From Pseudomonadota bacterium (GTDB lineage: Bacteria > Bdellovibrionota > UBA1018 > CAIMNF01), in NCBI GenBank assembly GCA_027486675.1, contig JAIXOQ010000005.1, positions 186,001-250,000 of the forward strand: a stretch of 64,000 bases of DNA. The letters run 5' to 3'. Both the position numbers and the translations under genes were made by a program. The notes beneath the pieces were generated by a model. That model made no database searches. It had not been told where the DNA came from and saw only the letters and a list, made by a program, of their open reading frames with translations. Positions within the stretch are counted from its first letter, which is position 1. Each line of letters starts with the position of its first letter. Below are positions 54,732-62,698 of the stretch, in pieces.

Positions 54732-54826
54732 GTGTTTTTTGACACAGTATCGAATCTTAGCGCGCGTCATGGCATCCTTTTAACAAATGGCGTTTTCCAT
54801 CGGAGAACGCAAAAAAAGGGGATCAT

Positions 54827-55336
54827 ATGAAGAGTGTCGTCACTTTGGGGTTATTAGCTCTCGCAGGTCTGTTTTCGCAAGAAGCGAGAGCCCAGTTTAA
54901 CTATTCAATCCTGCCGTCGACCTCAGGGTCTCTTAATGCTAATTTGCTGCGCGCAGGCTTACTCAGTCGCGTGGAGTTGGCAACCCAAACTGGAGCGAGC
55001 TCGATTACCGTTGCTTACACATTTTTCACTTTGGAAGGGAACAACGAAGTCCAGAACAGGATCGAAATCAGAGGCGGAGAGGATAAAATTAACAACTATC
55101 AGACTGTGATTCGAGATCTGAGCAGTACTCCAGTTGCCAAGATAAAATCAATTTACTTAGGAGACTGCAATGCGCTGGCTCAGCAATCTCAAGTAGCGAG
55201 TCCCACTGGTTGCTCTGGTCTATTGCCGTCTCTTTCGGGCCGTCAATGTATTCAAAGATATTTTCAGGTTCGAACGGGCATGTTAGGTAATCAGGAGTCC
55301 GGCTGCAGGATCTTGATGATTGATAAGATTCTCTAG
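54827..55336 (+). CDS. Secreted protein, unknown
   Basis: 169 residues. The signal peptide ends about EARA-QFN. The mature part is beta-rich, with late cysteines (GDCNALA, TGCSGLL, RQCIQRYF, SGCRILM) that may form two disulfides. GGGG lies five bases before the ATG. A strong terminator follows, so this is a single-gene transcript. Confidence 0.75.
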   Translation: MKSVVTLGLLALAGLFSQEARAQFNYSILPSTSGSLNANLLRAGLLSRVELATQTGASSITVAYTFFTLEGNNEVQNRIEIRGGEDKINNYQTVIRDLSSTPVAKIKSIYLGDCNALAQQSQVASPTGCSGLLPSLSGRQCIQRYFQVRTGMLGNQESGCRILMIDKIL

Positions 55337-55376
55337 TCTGAAGCTCTAAGATTTAGTCTTACAAAATTTGAAATTC

Positions 55377-55412
55377 GGCCTGCTACGTATTCCGTAGCAG
55401 GCCTTTTTCTTT
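55377..55412 (+). terminator. Rho-independent terminator
   Basis: GGCCTGCTACG-TATTC-CGTAGCAGGCC is an 11-base-pair perfect stem followed by TTTTTCTTTTT. It ends the transcript of the 54.8 kb gene and isolates the following rpsF operon. Confidence 0.92.
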
Positions 55413-55454
55413 TTGATCGATTTCACCCGATCTTTGCGCTAACTTCACTCTCTT

Positions 55455-55510
55455 AACTAAAACAACCTTGCTCGGGACCGGCCTCAAAGCTGGAAACGGG
55501 CTTTAACCAA
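55455..55510 (+). promoter_or_regulatory. Candidate S6:S18 autoregulatory leader of rpsF
   Basis: The rpsF leader holds CCGGC-CTCAAA-GCTGG and AAAGC paired with GGCTTT downstream, giving alternative stems with a CCG in the bulge. Many bacteria carry a conserved RNA motif here that binds the S6:S18 protein pair. The match is by eye only. Confidence 0.3.
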
Positions 55511-55524
55511 AAGGAACATTGAAA

Positions 55525-55962
55525 ATGGCTACCCGCCTGCCTGGATACGAAACCACGTTCATCACACGCGTCGACATCACTGACGAAGCGCTTGCGACCC
55601 TCAAAGAAAAACTGACCACGCTGATCACTACTTTCGGTGGCGAAGTGGCTTACCAAGAAGACTGGGGCAAGCGCCGTTTTGCTTACCCAATTCAAAAAGA
55701 AGTTCGCGGACAATACACCTACATCGTCTACAGCGGTAAGCCTGGCGTTGTAGCAGAACTTGAGCGCAACTTGCGTTTGAACGAATCGGTACTCCGATTC
55801 CTCACCGTGAATCTTGCGAACGAATTCGACTCGGTCGAGTTCATGAAAACTCTGGGAACAGGCACACCTATGAAGCGTGAAGAGCGCTCCCCAGATGCAG
55901 CAACCATCATTCAACAACCATCCGCTGCAGCAGCTGCAGCATCTTCGGCTCATCAGGCCTAA
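55525..55962 (+). CDS. rpsF: Ribosomal protein bS6
   Basis: 145 residues from ATG 55525, with AAGGAA eight bases upstream. YETTFITRVDIT, WGKRRFAYPIQKEVRGQYTYIVYSG and NLRLNESVLRFLTV are bS6 landmarks. The tail has an Ala-rich stretch. First gene of the rpsF-rpsR-DUF2232-rplI-dnaB operon. Confidence 0.97.
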   Translation: MATRLPGYETTFITRVDITDEALATLKEKLTTLITTFGGEVAYQEDWGKRRFAYPIQKEVRGQYTYIVYSGKPGVVAELERNLRLNESVLRFLTVNLANEFDSVEFMKTLGTGTPMKREERSPDAATIIQQPSAAAAAASSAHQA

Positions 55963-55993
55963 GCAGTAGCAGTAGTACAGGAGTAGTAAATTT

Positions 55994-56335
55994 ATGAGCG
56001 ATTACAAAAAGAACATGAATGACCGCATGAATGACGAAATGGAAGAGCACATGGACCGCGACATGGGTGGCGATGATCGCCGTCCTCGCAAGTTCAGCGG
56101 AAATGGAAAACGCAAAAAGTGCCGCTTCACAACCGGTGAAGAAGATGTAGCAAACGTGAACTACAAAAACCCACGTTTCCTTTCTACCTTCATGACCGAA
56201 CACGGAAAAATTGTTCCACGTCGTGTGACTGGTAATGCGGCACACATTCAGCGCCACCTTGCACAAGAGATCAAACGCGCTCGCGCACTTGCTCTTCTTG
56301 GCTTCGTCGCTATCGGACCGAATGGCGCGAATTAG
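55994..56335 (+). CDS. rpsR: Ribosomal protein bS18
   Basis: 113 residues; the conserved part starts near 40 with RRPRKFSGNGKRKKCRF and continues with YKNPRFLSTFMTEHGKIVPRRVTG and QRHLAQEIKRARALALLGF. The first ~30 residues are an acidic, Met/Asp/Asn-rich extension (MNDRMNDEMEEHMDRDMGG) longer than in the usual 75-residue bS18. Its stop overlaps the DUF2232 start. Confidence 0.97.
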   Translation: MSDYKKNMNDRMNDEMEEHMDRDMGGDDRRPRKFSGNGKRKKCRFTTGEEDVANVNYKNPRFLSTFMTEHGKIVPRRVTGNAAHIQRHLAQEIKRARALALLGFVAIGPNGAN

Positions 56336-57233
56336 TAGCAGCACTCAGTTAGGAAGTTCTAAGGCGCTGAGGGCATTTTCGCTCTCAGCGCCATTTTTTT
56401 TGCCGGCAATTTTATTTCAGTCGGGAGTGTTCGCGTTCCTCACTCCTCTTCCGCTCCTCATGCTGAGCGCGGTTTCACCGCCGCTCGTTTGGTTAGCCGC
56501 ATTGCTCACGAACTCAGCGCTGATCTCCTTGACGCTCGGCTGGAAGTGGGTCGGCCTCGCGCTGCCGATATGGCTTGGCTTAGGACTTTCTTTTAGGCTG
56601 TTTCTTAGACAAAAGGTCGGAATCTACCTCGCCTTTGCGGGCTCGATCTTGGTTGCTGTACTGGGATATGGCATTGCTGGGCTTCTAGCCCAAATAGTTT
56701 TTAAACTCGACCTTACATTGATCGTCCGAACTGAAATTGCTTTCGTCATACAAGAAGCACTGAAACTACCGGATTCTTGGTTAAAACCTCTTGTTGAGCA
56801 GCAGGGCCGTGAGGCTTTAGAAAGCCGCATTCTCTTTGAACTCCCGGGCGTTTTAGTGATGTTCCTCGTCTTTTCACAAGTCACCTCACTCTGGATGCTT
56901 TCGCGCCGGGTGAAGGGCTTTCTGTCCCCCTCATTCTGGGGCTCTATACGGCTGCCCTTTGCGCTCGTTTGGATTGCTATCGCCTTAGGTGCGACGTGGG
57001 TCTTAGGCGCGGGCCAAACCCAGTGGCTGGCCGAGTCTGGGATTCGTGTCTTGGCGATGCTCTTTGCCATCCAGGGAATCAGCGCGCTGACGACGATCCT
57101 CGCTCGTTTCAAGCTTAGGCCCTTAAGTCGATGGGCGGCGTTGACTTTGATCTTCGTTTTAGCCCCGCCTTTTGTCGTCAGTTTAGGCTTCTTTGACCAG
57201 TGGTTTGACTTCAGAAGAAAAGTCGCCCCATAG
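56322..57233 (+). CDS. DUF2232-type (YybS-like) membrane protein
   Basis: 303 residues with about eight helices and no soluble domain. Length, topology and position between rpsR and rplI match YybS/DUF2232, often encoded there but of unknown role. The ATG at 56322 overlaps the end of rpsR by 14 bp; the open frame runs back to 56235. The motif GATWVLGAGQTQWLAESGIRVLAMLFAIQG is typical of the family C-terminal half. Confidence 0.88.
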   Translation: MARISSSTQLGSSKALRAFSLSAPFFLPAILFQSGVFAFLTPLPLLMLSAVSPPLVWLAALLTNSALISLTLGWKWVGLALPIWLGLGLSFRLFLRQKVGIYLAFAGSILVAVLGYGIAGLLAQIVFKLDLTLIVRTEIAFVIQEALKLPDSWLKPLVEQQGREALESRILFELPGVLVMFLVFSQVTSLWMLSRRVKGFLSPSFWGSIRLPFALVWIAIALGATWVLGAGQTQWLAESGIRVLAMLFAIQGISALTTILARFKLRPLSRWAALTLIFVLAPPFVVSLGFFDQWFDFRRKVAP

Positions 57234-57242
57234 TATTGACCT

Positions 57243-57689
57243 ATGCTCGTTTTACTCAAAGAAAATGTAAAAAACTTAGGTCGAGTCGGTGATGTCGTGA
57301 AGGTGTCGGAAGGTTACGCACGTAACTTCCTCATTCCACGCAAGTTAGTGATCGCAGCTGATGCGACCAACTTAGCGCAGGTGGAACACCAGAAGAAAGT
57401 GCTTGAGAAAAAGCGCACCGAACAAAAAGCCACTGCCGAAGAGCTCGCTGCAAAAATTGCTGCTGTGTCTTTGAAGATCCCACGCAAAGTTGGCGAAAAA
57501 GATCACCTCTTTGGTTCTGTCGCTGCGCAAGATGTCGTTGATGCACTTGCGGATCTCGGTATCGAGATTGAAAAGCGCGCGGTTCAAATGGAGCCGATCA
57601 AAGCATTGGGAACATTCACGGTCAGCATCAAGGTGCTTGCCGATGTTGCCACTTCCTTGAAAGTGACTGTCACTAAAGAAGGGGCTTAG
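57243..57689 (+). CDS. rplI: Ribosomal protein bL9
   Basis: 148 residues. The start VLLKENVKNLGRVGDVVKVSEGYARNFLIPRK is the bL9 N-terminal domain, and the C-domain has KDHLFGSVAAQDVVDAL and AVQMEPIKALGTF. A central helix connects them. Sits 9 bp after the DUF2232 gene and 14 bp before dnaB. Confidence 0.97.
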   Translation: MLVLLKENVKNLGRVGDVVKVSEGYARNFLIPRKLVIAADATNLAQVEHQKKVLEKKRTEQKATAEELAAKIAAVSLKIPRKVGEKDHLFGSVAAQDVVDALADLGIEIEKRAVQMEPIKALGTFTVSIKVLADVATSLKVTVTKEGA

Positions 57690-57703
57690 TCATTTCGGGG
57701 GAA

Positions 57704-59089
57704 ATGCGCAGTCAAAGGGACCTACCCAGGGACCTTGAGGCTGAGCGTGCCGTTTTAGGTACGTTATTAACCCGTGGTGACAAGTTAGACGAAGTCCGCG
57801 AGATCGGAATTGAAGCCAGAGACTTTTATCTTGAGGCCCATCAAAGGCTTTTTGAAACCATGGTTGGTCTTTCGGACAAGCATCTTCCGATTGATGCCGT
57901 CACAGTTCCATCCGCATTAAAAGACAAAGGCTGGTTTGACGTGGTCGGCGGTAATGCCACGATCACGAGCCTCTTTGACAATGCGTTTCAGTACGCAAAC
58001 GTCGTGCATTACGCAAAGATCGTCCACGAAAAGGCGATGCAGCGCCGTGTGATCGACGCATGCGCGGAAATCATTTCGCAAGGGTTCGCCGGCATTGAGG
58101 ACACAGAAGAGTTCATCAATCAGGCGGAGTCCAAGATCTTTGAGGTCTCACAGACCCAAAGCAATCAGGGCTTTACAGCACTTCAAAACGTCATCGCCGA
58201 CAACATCAACCACATTCAGAAGCTATTCACCTCGGGGGCTAAGGAAGTTGTTGGATTAGAGACCGGCTTCACGGACTTTGACCGAATGACCACCGGGTTA
58301 CATCCAGGTCAGGTGATGGTTCTTGCTGCGCGTCCAGGGATGGGGAAAACCAGCTGGTTCATATCGGCCCTTTTGCATTCGTCGATTGCGCAAGACAATG
58401 TAGCCGCTTTGTTTTCGCTGGAGATGGGGAAAGAGGAACTAGGCTTTCGGTTTCTATCTTCGCTTCTGCGTTTAGATTCAAGGCGCTTAAAGACGGGGCA
58501 GATTTCACGCGAAGAGTTCCGTCGGTTTTTAGAGAGCTCGACTCAGCTCAATCAAGCCAGGATTCATATCGACGATCGCGGAAGCATCACCGTGAACGAG
58601 ATCCGATCCCGTTGTAGACGGCTTAAGTCCAAGGAAGGCCGCTTGGATTTGATTGTGGTCGATTACCTTCAGTTGATGGGCACTGCGGATGGATCGGGTT
58701 CTAAGAAGCCCCGAGAACAGCAGATCGCAGAGATCAGCCGGGGACTCAAGCAGCTTGCGAAAGAGTTGGCTGTGCCGATCATCGCGCTGTCGCAGCTCTC
58801 ACGGCAGGTGGAAAGCCGGCCGGACAAGCGGCCGATGCTGTCTGACCTCCGGGAATCGGGATCGATCGAACAAGATGCCGACTTGGTGTGTTTCATCTAC
58901 CGCGATGACTACTACAACAAGGAAAGCGACAAAAAGGGCATCGCGGAATTGATCGTCGCTAAAAACAGGAACGGTCAGCCCGACACAGTCGAGCTCGCGT
59001 GGCTTGGGCAATACACTTTGTTTGCGAATCTTTCGCCAGAACAGCAAATGCAATCTCGGAAATCTCAGGGTTACGAAGGCAACGCTTAG
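57704..59089 (+). CDS. dnaB: Replicative DNA helicase DnaB
   Basis: 461 residues. N-terminal domain (DLEAERAVLGTLLTRGDKLDEV) then the RecA-like core: Walker A ARPGMGKTSW near 210, LFSLEMGKEEL, Walker B LIVVDYLQLM, LSQLSRQVESRPDKRPMLSDLRESGSIEQDAD and FIYRDDYY. All DnaB motifs are present, no intein. The 5'-3' helicase unwinds DNA at the fork. Last gene of the operon. Confidence 0.97.
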   Translation: MRSQRDLPRDLEAERAVLGTLLTRGDKLDEVREIGIEARDFYLEAHQRLFETMVGLSDKHLPIDAVTVPSALKDKGWFDVVGGNATITSLFDNAFQYANVVHYAKIVHEKAMQRRVIDACAEIISQGFAGIEDTEEFINQAESKIFEVSQTQSNQGFTALQNVIADNINHIQKLFTSGAKEVVGLETGFTDFDRMTTGLHPGQVMVLAARPGMGKTSWFISALLHSSIAQDNVAALFSLEMGKEELGFRFLSSLLRLDSRRLKTGQISREEFRRFLESSTQLNQARIHIDDRGSITVNEIRSRCRRLKSKEGRLDLIVVDYLQLMGTADGSGSKKPREQQIAEISRGLKQLAKELAVPIIALSQLSRQVESRPDKRPMLSDLRESGSIEQDADLVCFIYRDDYYNKESDKKGIAELIVAKNRNGQPDTVELAWLGQYTLFANLSPEQQMQSRKSQGYEGNA

Positions 59090-59185
59090 CTGCGTTTGGT
59101 TTGCGGCCGTTGACCTGATTAAAAACAACTCAAAAGAATATTTGATTCACGCCTATAAGTAGTGCTACTTTACTCAATTCGACCT

Positions 59186-59193
59186 GGGGGGGG
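59186..59193 (+). repeat. Eight-G tract directly before a start codon
   Basis: A run of eight G sits immediately before the TTG at 59194 of the large protein. G-tracts of this length can slip during replication, and this one also serves as a Shine-Dalgarno-like sequence. Confidence 0.5.
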
Positions 59194-62100
59194 TTGGGTA
59201 CTTTGGCACATACAATTCAGCGCATGATTTCGGCTATTTTGGCATTCCAAATCGCATTTGGAAGCAGTGCACTCCTCTTCCCGACGCGCGCGGTGGCGGC
59301 AGAAAGATCCTCAGCACAGCAGGCGAGTGATGCTTTTAGCGACGATATTGATAATTTTGAGAAGCTCACTGAATCGGGGCCCGACACTCCACCTCCTGCT
59401 TCCAAGGATAGATTCCAAATCACACGGCAAAAGATCACGGATTATAAAACTGGGGCGACCTATTCCCTAGCTCAAAAAGACACACGCATGCCGTCTTTGA
59501 TTGTGACCGATCCGAGCGAGATTCACGTCGGTACGGACAACGTCACTGGCGACTTATTGTTCGATATTATTCGAAATGGCCGTCTGGTCTTTGAGCATCG
59601 CATTCAGGGCACCAACGTCAGAACATGGACTCGGGATGCAGAAATTTTAGTCTTTTTAGACTACTCGGGTCAGTATCACGCGATTGATATGGGTTTTGCC
59701 CGCACCCAATTGGGCCGAAACTGGATTCCGGTTGCACCGCTTGTTCGATCTGGAATTGATTTTCAGGCACTTAAGGGCGAGGTTTCTCTCTCGCAGATTT
59801 TGAAGAGCCAGAAGCCCTTCGTCTATCACTCGCAATACGAAGATGGAGTACATCCCCAAGACTCAAACGCAATGGACCAAGAGAACCTTCGCGCTGGAAA
59901 TTACGTTTTGACCGTTCAAGAGAATGGGCAAGATCTAAAGCTTGAAGAACTTGATCGGGGTGTAGTGAGAAGCGACGTCTTTGCTACAGAATTCGTCCTG
60001 AGTGGCCTCGCTACAAGGTTAGATCCGGATGTAAACAAAGCAAACAAGCAACTCTACAAGAAGATTGCTGAAGATCAGGCGGTACTGAGTCAGGTTGCAA
60101 ATGCCTACAGCGAAGCATCGATTGAGGTATCTTCTGTACTTGCAGAAGCGATTGGAACTCTCAATTCAGATGGATTGAAAGCTTTGGGGGCAAGGGCACT
60201 CGGAAATCTCAAACGAATCCATGAGCCGCGCGATCAATTCTCTTATGAGGAGTGGAAGTCACACTATCTCTATATGAATGCTGAGGTTCAAGACAAAGCT
60301 AAAGAAGAAAAGAAAGCCCAGAAAAAGAGATTCAAAGCTCTTTGGGACGGCGTGCGCCGAACACTGACGCCAAAGGCTTTAAAGAACATTGCTCTCATCA
60401 CTGCCGGAACAACAGCTTCGTATTTTATGCTGGATGCCTTTCACGAGGGTTACGGACCAGCTTGGGCAGTCTACGCGACAAATAATTTTCTCGATCATCA
60501 TGTTCCAGCGGTGCTTAAGGACACCTCGTATCGCGTTACACTGTTAGCTGGCTCCCTCATTATTGGATCCCTATTACCGCTTGTCTATGTAGCAGGCGCA
60601 ATCGGAGGAATGGCTCTTAAAAAGAAGTGGTCGGCATCCAGGATGGTGGCCCTTGCGGCTTTCAGATTTACAGCTGAAATCAGCCTTTTGTTTATTCACC
60701 GAATAGCGCAGGTTTTCAGGCAGCAATCAGCGATCAAGGCAATGCAGCTTGGACTGAACCCCTTTGTGAAAGTCGCTGCCGATTCACCGGAGGGACAGGC
60801 CTTGGGGTTAAAACGTTCCATCCGGCCCGGACTGAACAATCCACTCTGGTCCAAAAAGAAGCATGGCGTGCAATCAGCAGTCAAAGCTGAAGCATTACGA
60901 CTTTTAGCACTGAAAGAGAGTCGCGTTCAAAGATTGAAGTGGATGCTTGCGGTTACCGTAGTCAGTCATGAAATGGGGATCGATGTTGCAACGCTGACTG
61001 TCCTAGCGAAAACCCAAGGCATCGCAATGACCAAAGAAGCGGTAGAGCGCTTTATCCTTGCCCCTGAATTTGACCAGCACTGCCGTCAAGTAGCCTTTGA
61101 AATAGGCAGTGATTTACCTGCTATAACGGGCCCCGAATTTCAAATGGACATTCAAGAAATTCCACAAGAGGAACTCGGAAAGCTGTATCGCAGTGCAAAG
61201 GCGATTGCCGAAAAAATTGAAAAGCGAGGCGCGGTCCTTCAACGACTCAAAGATGTTCAGCGCATAGTTACGACCACCTTGGCATCGACCAATAGAAATC
61301 TAGCTAACTATGGCCTGGAAGAAGACGCGTTTCTGAGAAATGGCGGTCCTGACGATTACACCGCAGACCAGAGCATGAAACAGTTTGTCCTCGACTACCC
61401 ACTTGCGATCGTACAGATCGGTCTATTCGGCCCGCGCGCTGATCTTGACCGTCCTAAACTGCTCGCCGCAGATCCAAATGGGTTCCTTCTTCAGAATCGG
61501 CAACATGGCGCTGAGCTTGTGGACCAGGTGCGGATCTACGGCCTGGGAGTACCTGCAGGCATGGGACTGGTTTACCAACGTGCAGAAGAGGTTGTAGAAA
61601 TGGCTTACGCACCCATGGAAAACAAGGCCCTAGTCGGCACTGTAAAAACCGAGGGTGTGGGTCGAGGCATGTGGGCCTGGTTGCGGGGCGCAACAGATAT
61701 CCGTAAAGCAGATTACGGAAAAATTTGGATGAAGAAACTTGTGCGCGGAATGAAAACGATTCAATCCGGTTTCATTTTATCGATGTTTTCCCGCATTGTA
61801 GTGGCAGGACAGCCGTACAATGACGCGTTCGGCGCTTTCGTATACTCCATATTTATGGGGAACTGGCTTTACGGATGGATGTGGGACCCAAACACTTATG
61901 GAAATCAAACTTATCAAGACCACTTAGGTGAGCGAAGACAATTACTTGAGAATGCGAAAGCAAACCTTGGACTTGGCATTCGTATGGATGATCCGATGGA
62001 AATGCGTCAGGGCCTTACGGATATGAAAGGTCTTTATGGGAAAGGTAAAAAGCAAATTCCGGCAGACCTATCGATGAACATTGATCGCGCGTTAGAGGAG

Positions 62101-62616
62101 TTTGAAAAACTCTCTGAGGAGGAACGCCTCAATCTTTCAACACGAGCTTATCAATCTGCGCGCGACGTAGCCGCCCTTCGGTATGCAGTTTCCTCGGGGC
62201 AGGAAGACAGAATCGTTTCTGCCCGAATCAACTTGATGGATGCCTACCAAGAGAGTGGCGCTGACTTAGGTGTTCTGATGAAGTTAACAAGCGTTCAGCT
62301 ACTCGAGCACTCGATGAAAAATCCGCCTTTTGCCTCCAAGCACAATGGCGCAGTGGAATGGATCACGACGCTGTTCTTTGCATTCGCGACCACCTACCTT
62401 GGCACCATTATGTCGGTGGACCTGTTCAGGACCGATATTGAGTGGTGGCCAAAAATTAGAGATGGCATTCTGATCGGAGGGGCGCTCTACACAGGTACGT
62501 ACTATCTGCCTGAGGGACTGGACCTCGCCTCTAAGGCTTGGAAGAAGGCAAAAAAAGGCGCTTGCGCTCTTTTCGCTGAAGGCCGCCTACCACCCGCAGA
62601 CGCCTGGGAGCCTTAA
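59194..62616 (+). CDS. Very large exported membrane protein, unknown
   Basis: 1140 residues. The signal segment (MISAILAFQIAFGSSALLFPTRAVAA) is near the N-terminus. Residues about 40-350 are soluble (DIDNFEKLTESG ... RSDVFATEFVLSGLA), followed by helices around 400 (IALITAGTTASYFMLDAF), 440-480 (VTLLAGSLIIGSLLPLVYVAGAIGGMAL), 870-900, and a final pair near 1090 (WITTLFFAFATTYLGTIMSV). No known family recognised. Three starts are possible (TTG 59194, TTG 59203, ATG 59224); the first is kept. A lipoprotein gene follows at 82 bp. Confidence 0.8.
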   Translation: MGTLAHTIQRMISAILAFQIAFGSSALLFPTRAVAAERSSAQQASDAFSDDIDNFEKLTESGPDTPPPASKDRFQITRQKITDYKTGATYSLAQKDTRMPSLIVTDPSEIHVGTDNVTGDLLFDIIRNGRLVFEHRIQGTNVRTWTRDAEILVFLDYSGQYHAIDMGFARTQLGRNWIPVAPLVRSGIDFQALKGEVSLSQILKSQKPFVYHSQYEDGVHPQDSNAMDQENLRAGNYVLTVQENGQDLKLEELDRGVVRSDVFATEFVLSGLATRLDPDVNKANKQLYKKIAEDQAVLSQVANAYSEASIEVSSVLAEAIGTLNSDGLKALGARALGNLKRIHEPRDQFSYEEWKSHYLYMNAEVQDKAKEEKKAQKKRFKALWDGVRRTLTPKALKNIALITAGTTASYFMLDAFHEGYGPAWAVYATNNFLDHHVPAVLKDTSYRVTLLAGSLIIGSLLPLVYVAGAIGGMALKKKWSASRMVALAAFRFTAEISLLFIHRIAQVFRQQSAIKAMQLGLNPFVKVAADSPEGQALGLKRSIRPGLNNPLWSKKKHGVQSAVKAEALRLLALKESRVQRLKWMLAVTVVSHEMGIDVATLTVLAKTQGIAMTKEAVERFILAPEFDQHCRQVAFEIGSDLPAITGPEFQMDIQEIPQEELGKLYRSAKAIAEKIEKRGAVLQRLKDVQRIVTTTLASTNRNLANYGLEEDAFLRNGGPDDYTADQSMKQFVLDYPLAIVQIGLFGPRADLDRPKLLAADPNGFLLQNRQHGAELVDQVRIYGLGVPAGMGLVYQRAEEVVEMAYAPMENKALVGTVKTEGVGRGMWAWLRGATDIRKADYGKIWMKKLVRGMKTIQSGFILSMFSRIVVAGQPYNDAFGAFVYSIFMGNWLYGWMWDPNTYGNQTYQDHLGERRQLLENAKANLGLGIRMDDPMEMRQGLTDMKGLYGKGKKQIPADLSMNIDRALEEFEKLSEEERLNLSTRAYQSARDVAALRYAVSSGQEDRIVSARINLMDAYQESGADLGVLMKLTSVQLLEHSMKNPPFASKHNGAVEWITTLFFAFATTYLGTIMSVDLFRTDIEWWPKIRDGILIGGALYTGTYYLPEGLDLASKAWKKAKKGACALFAEGRLPPADAWEP

Positions 62617-62620
62617 CTCT

Positions 62621-62646
62621 TATAATTGCGCTATAGCTATAATTGC
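62621..62646 (+). promoter_or_regulatory. Tandem TATAATTGC repeats, possible promoter of the last gene
   Basis: TATAATTGC occurs twice, at 62621 and 62638, with a GCTATAGC palindrome between. Each copy contains a perfect -10 consensus. No convincing -35 was found for either. Confidence 0.4.
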
Positions 62647-62698
62647 ATCCCCGACATTAATTGCCGGATATGGGGTTCTTAGGTAACCTCGGGGGGCT

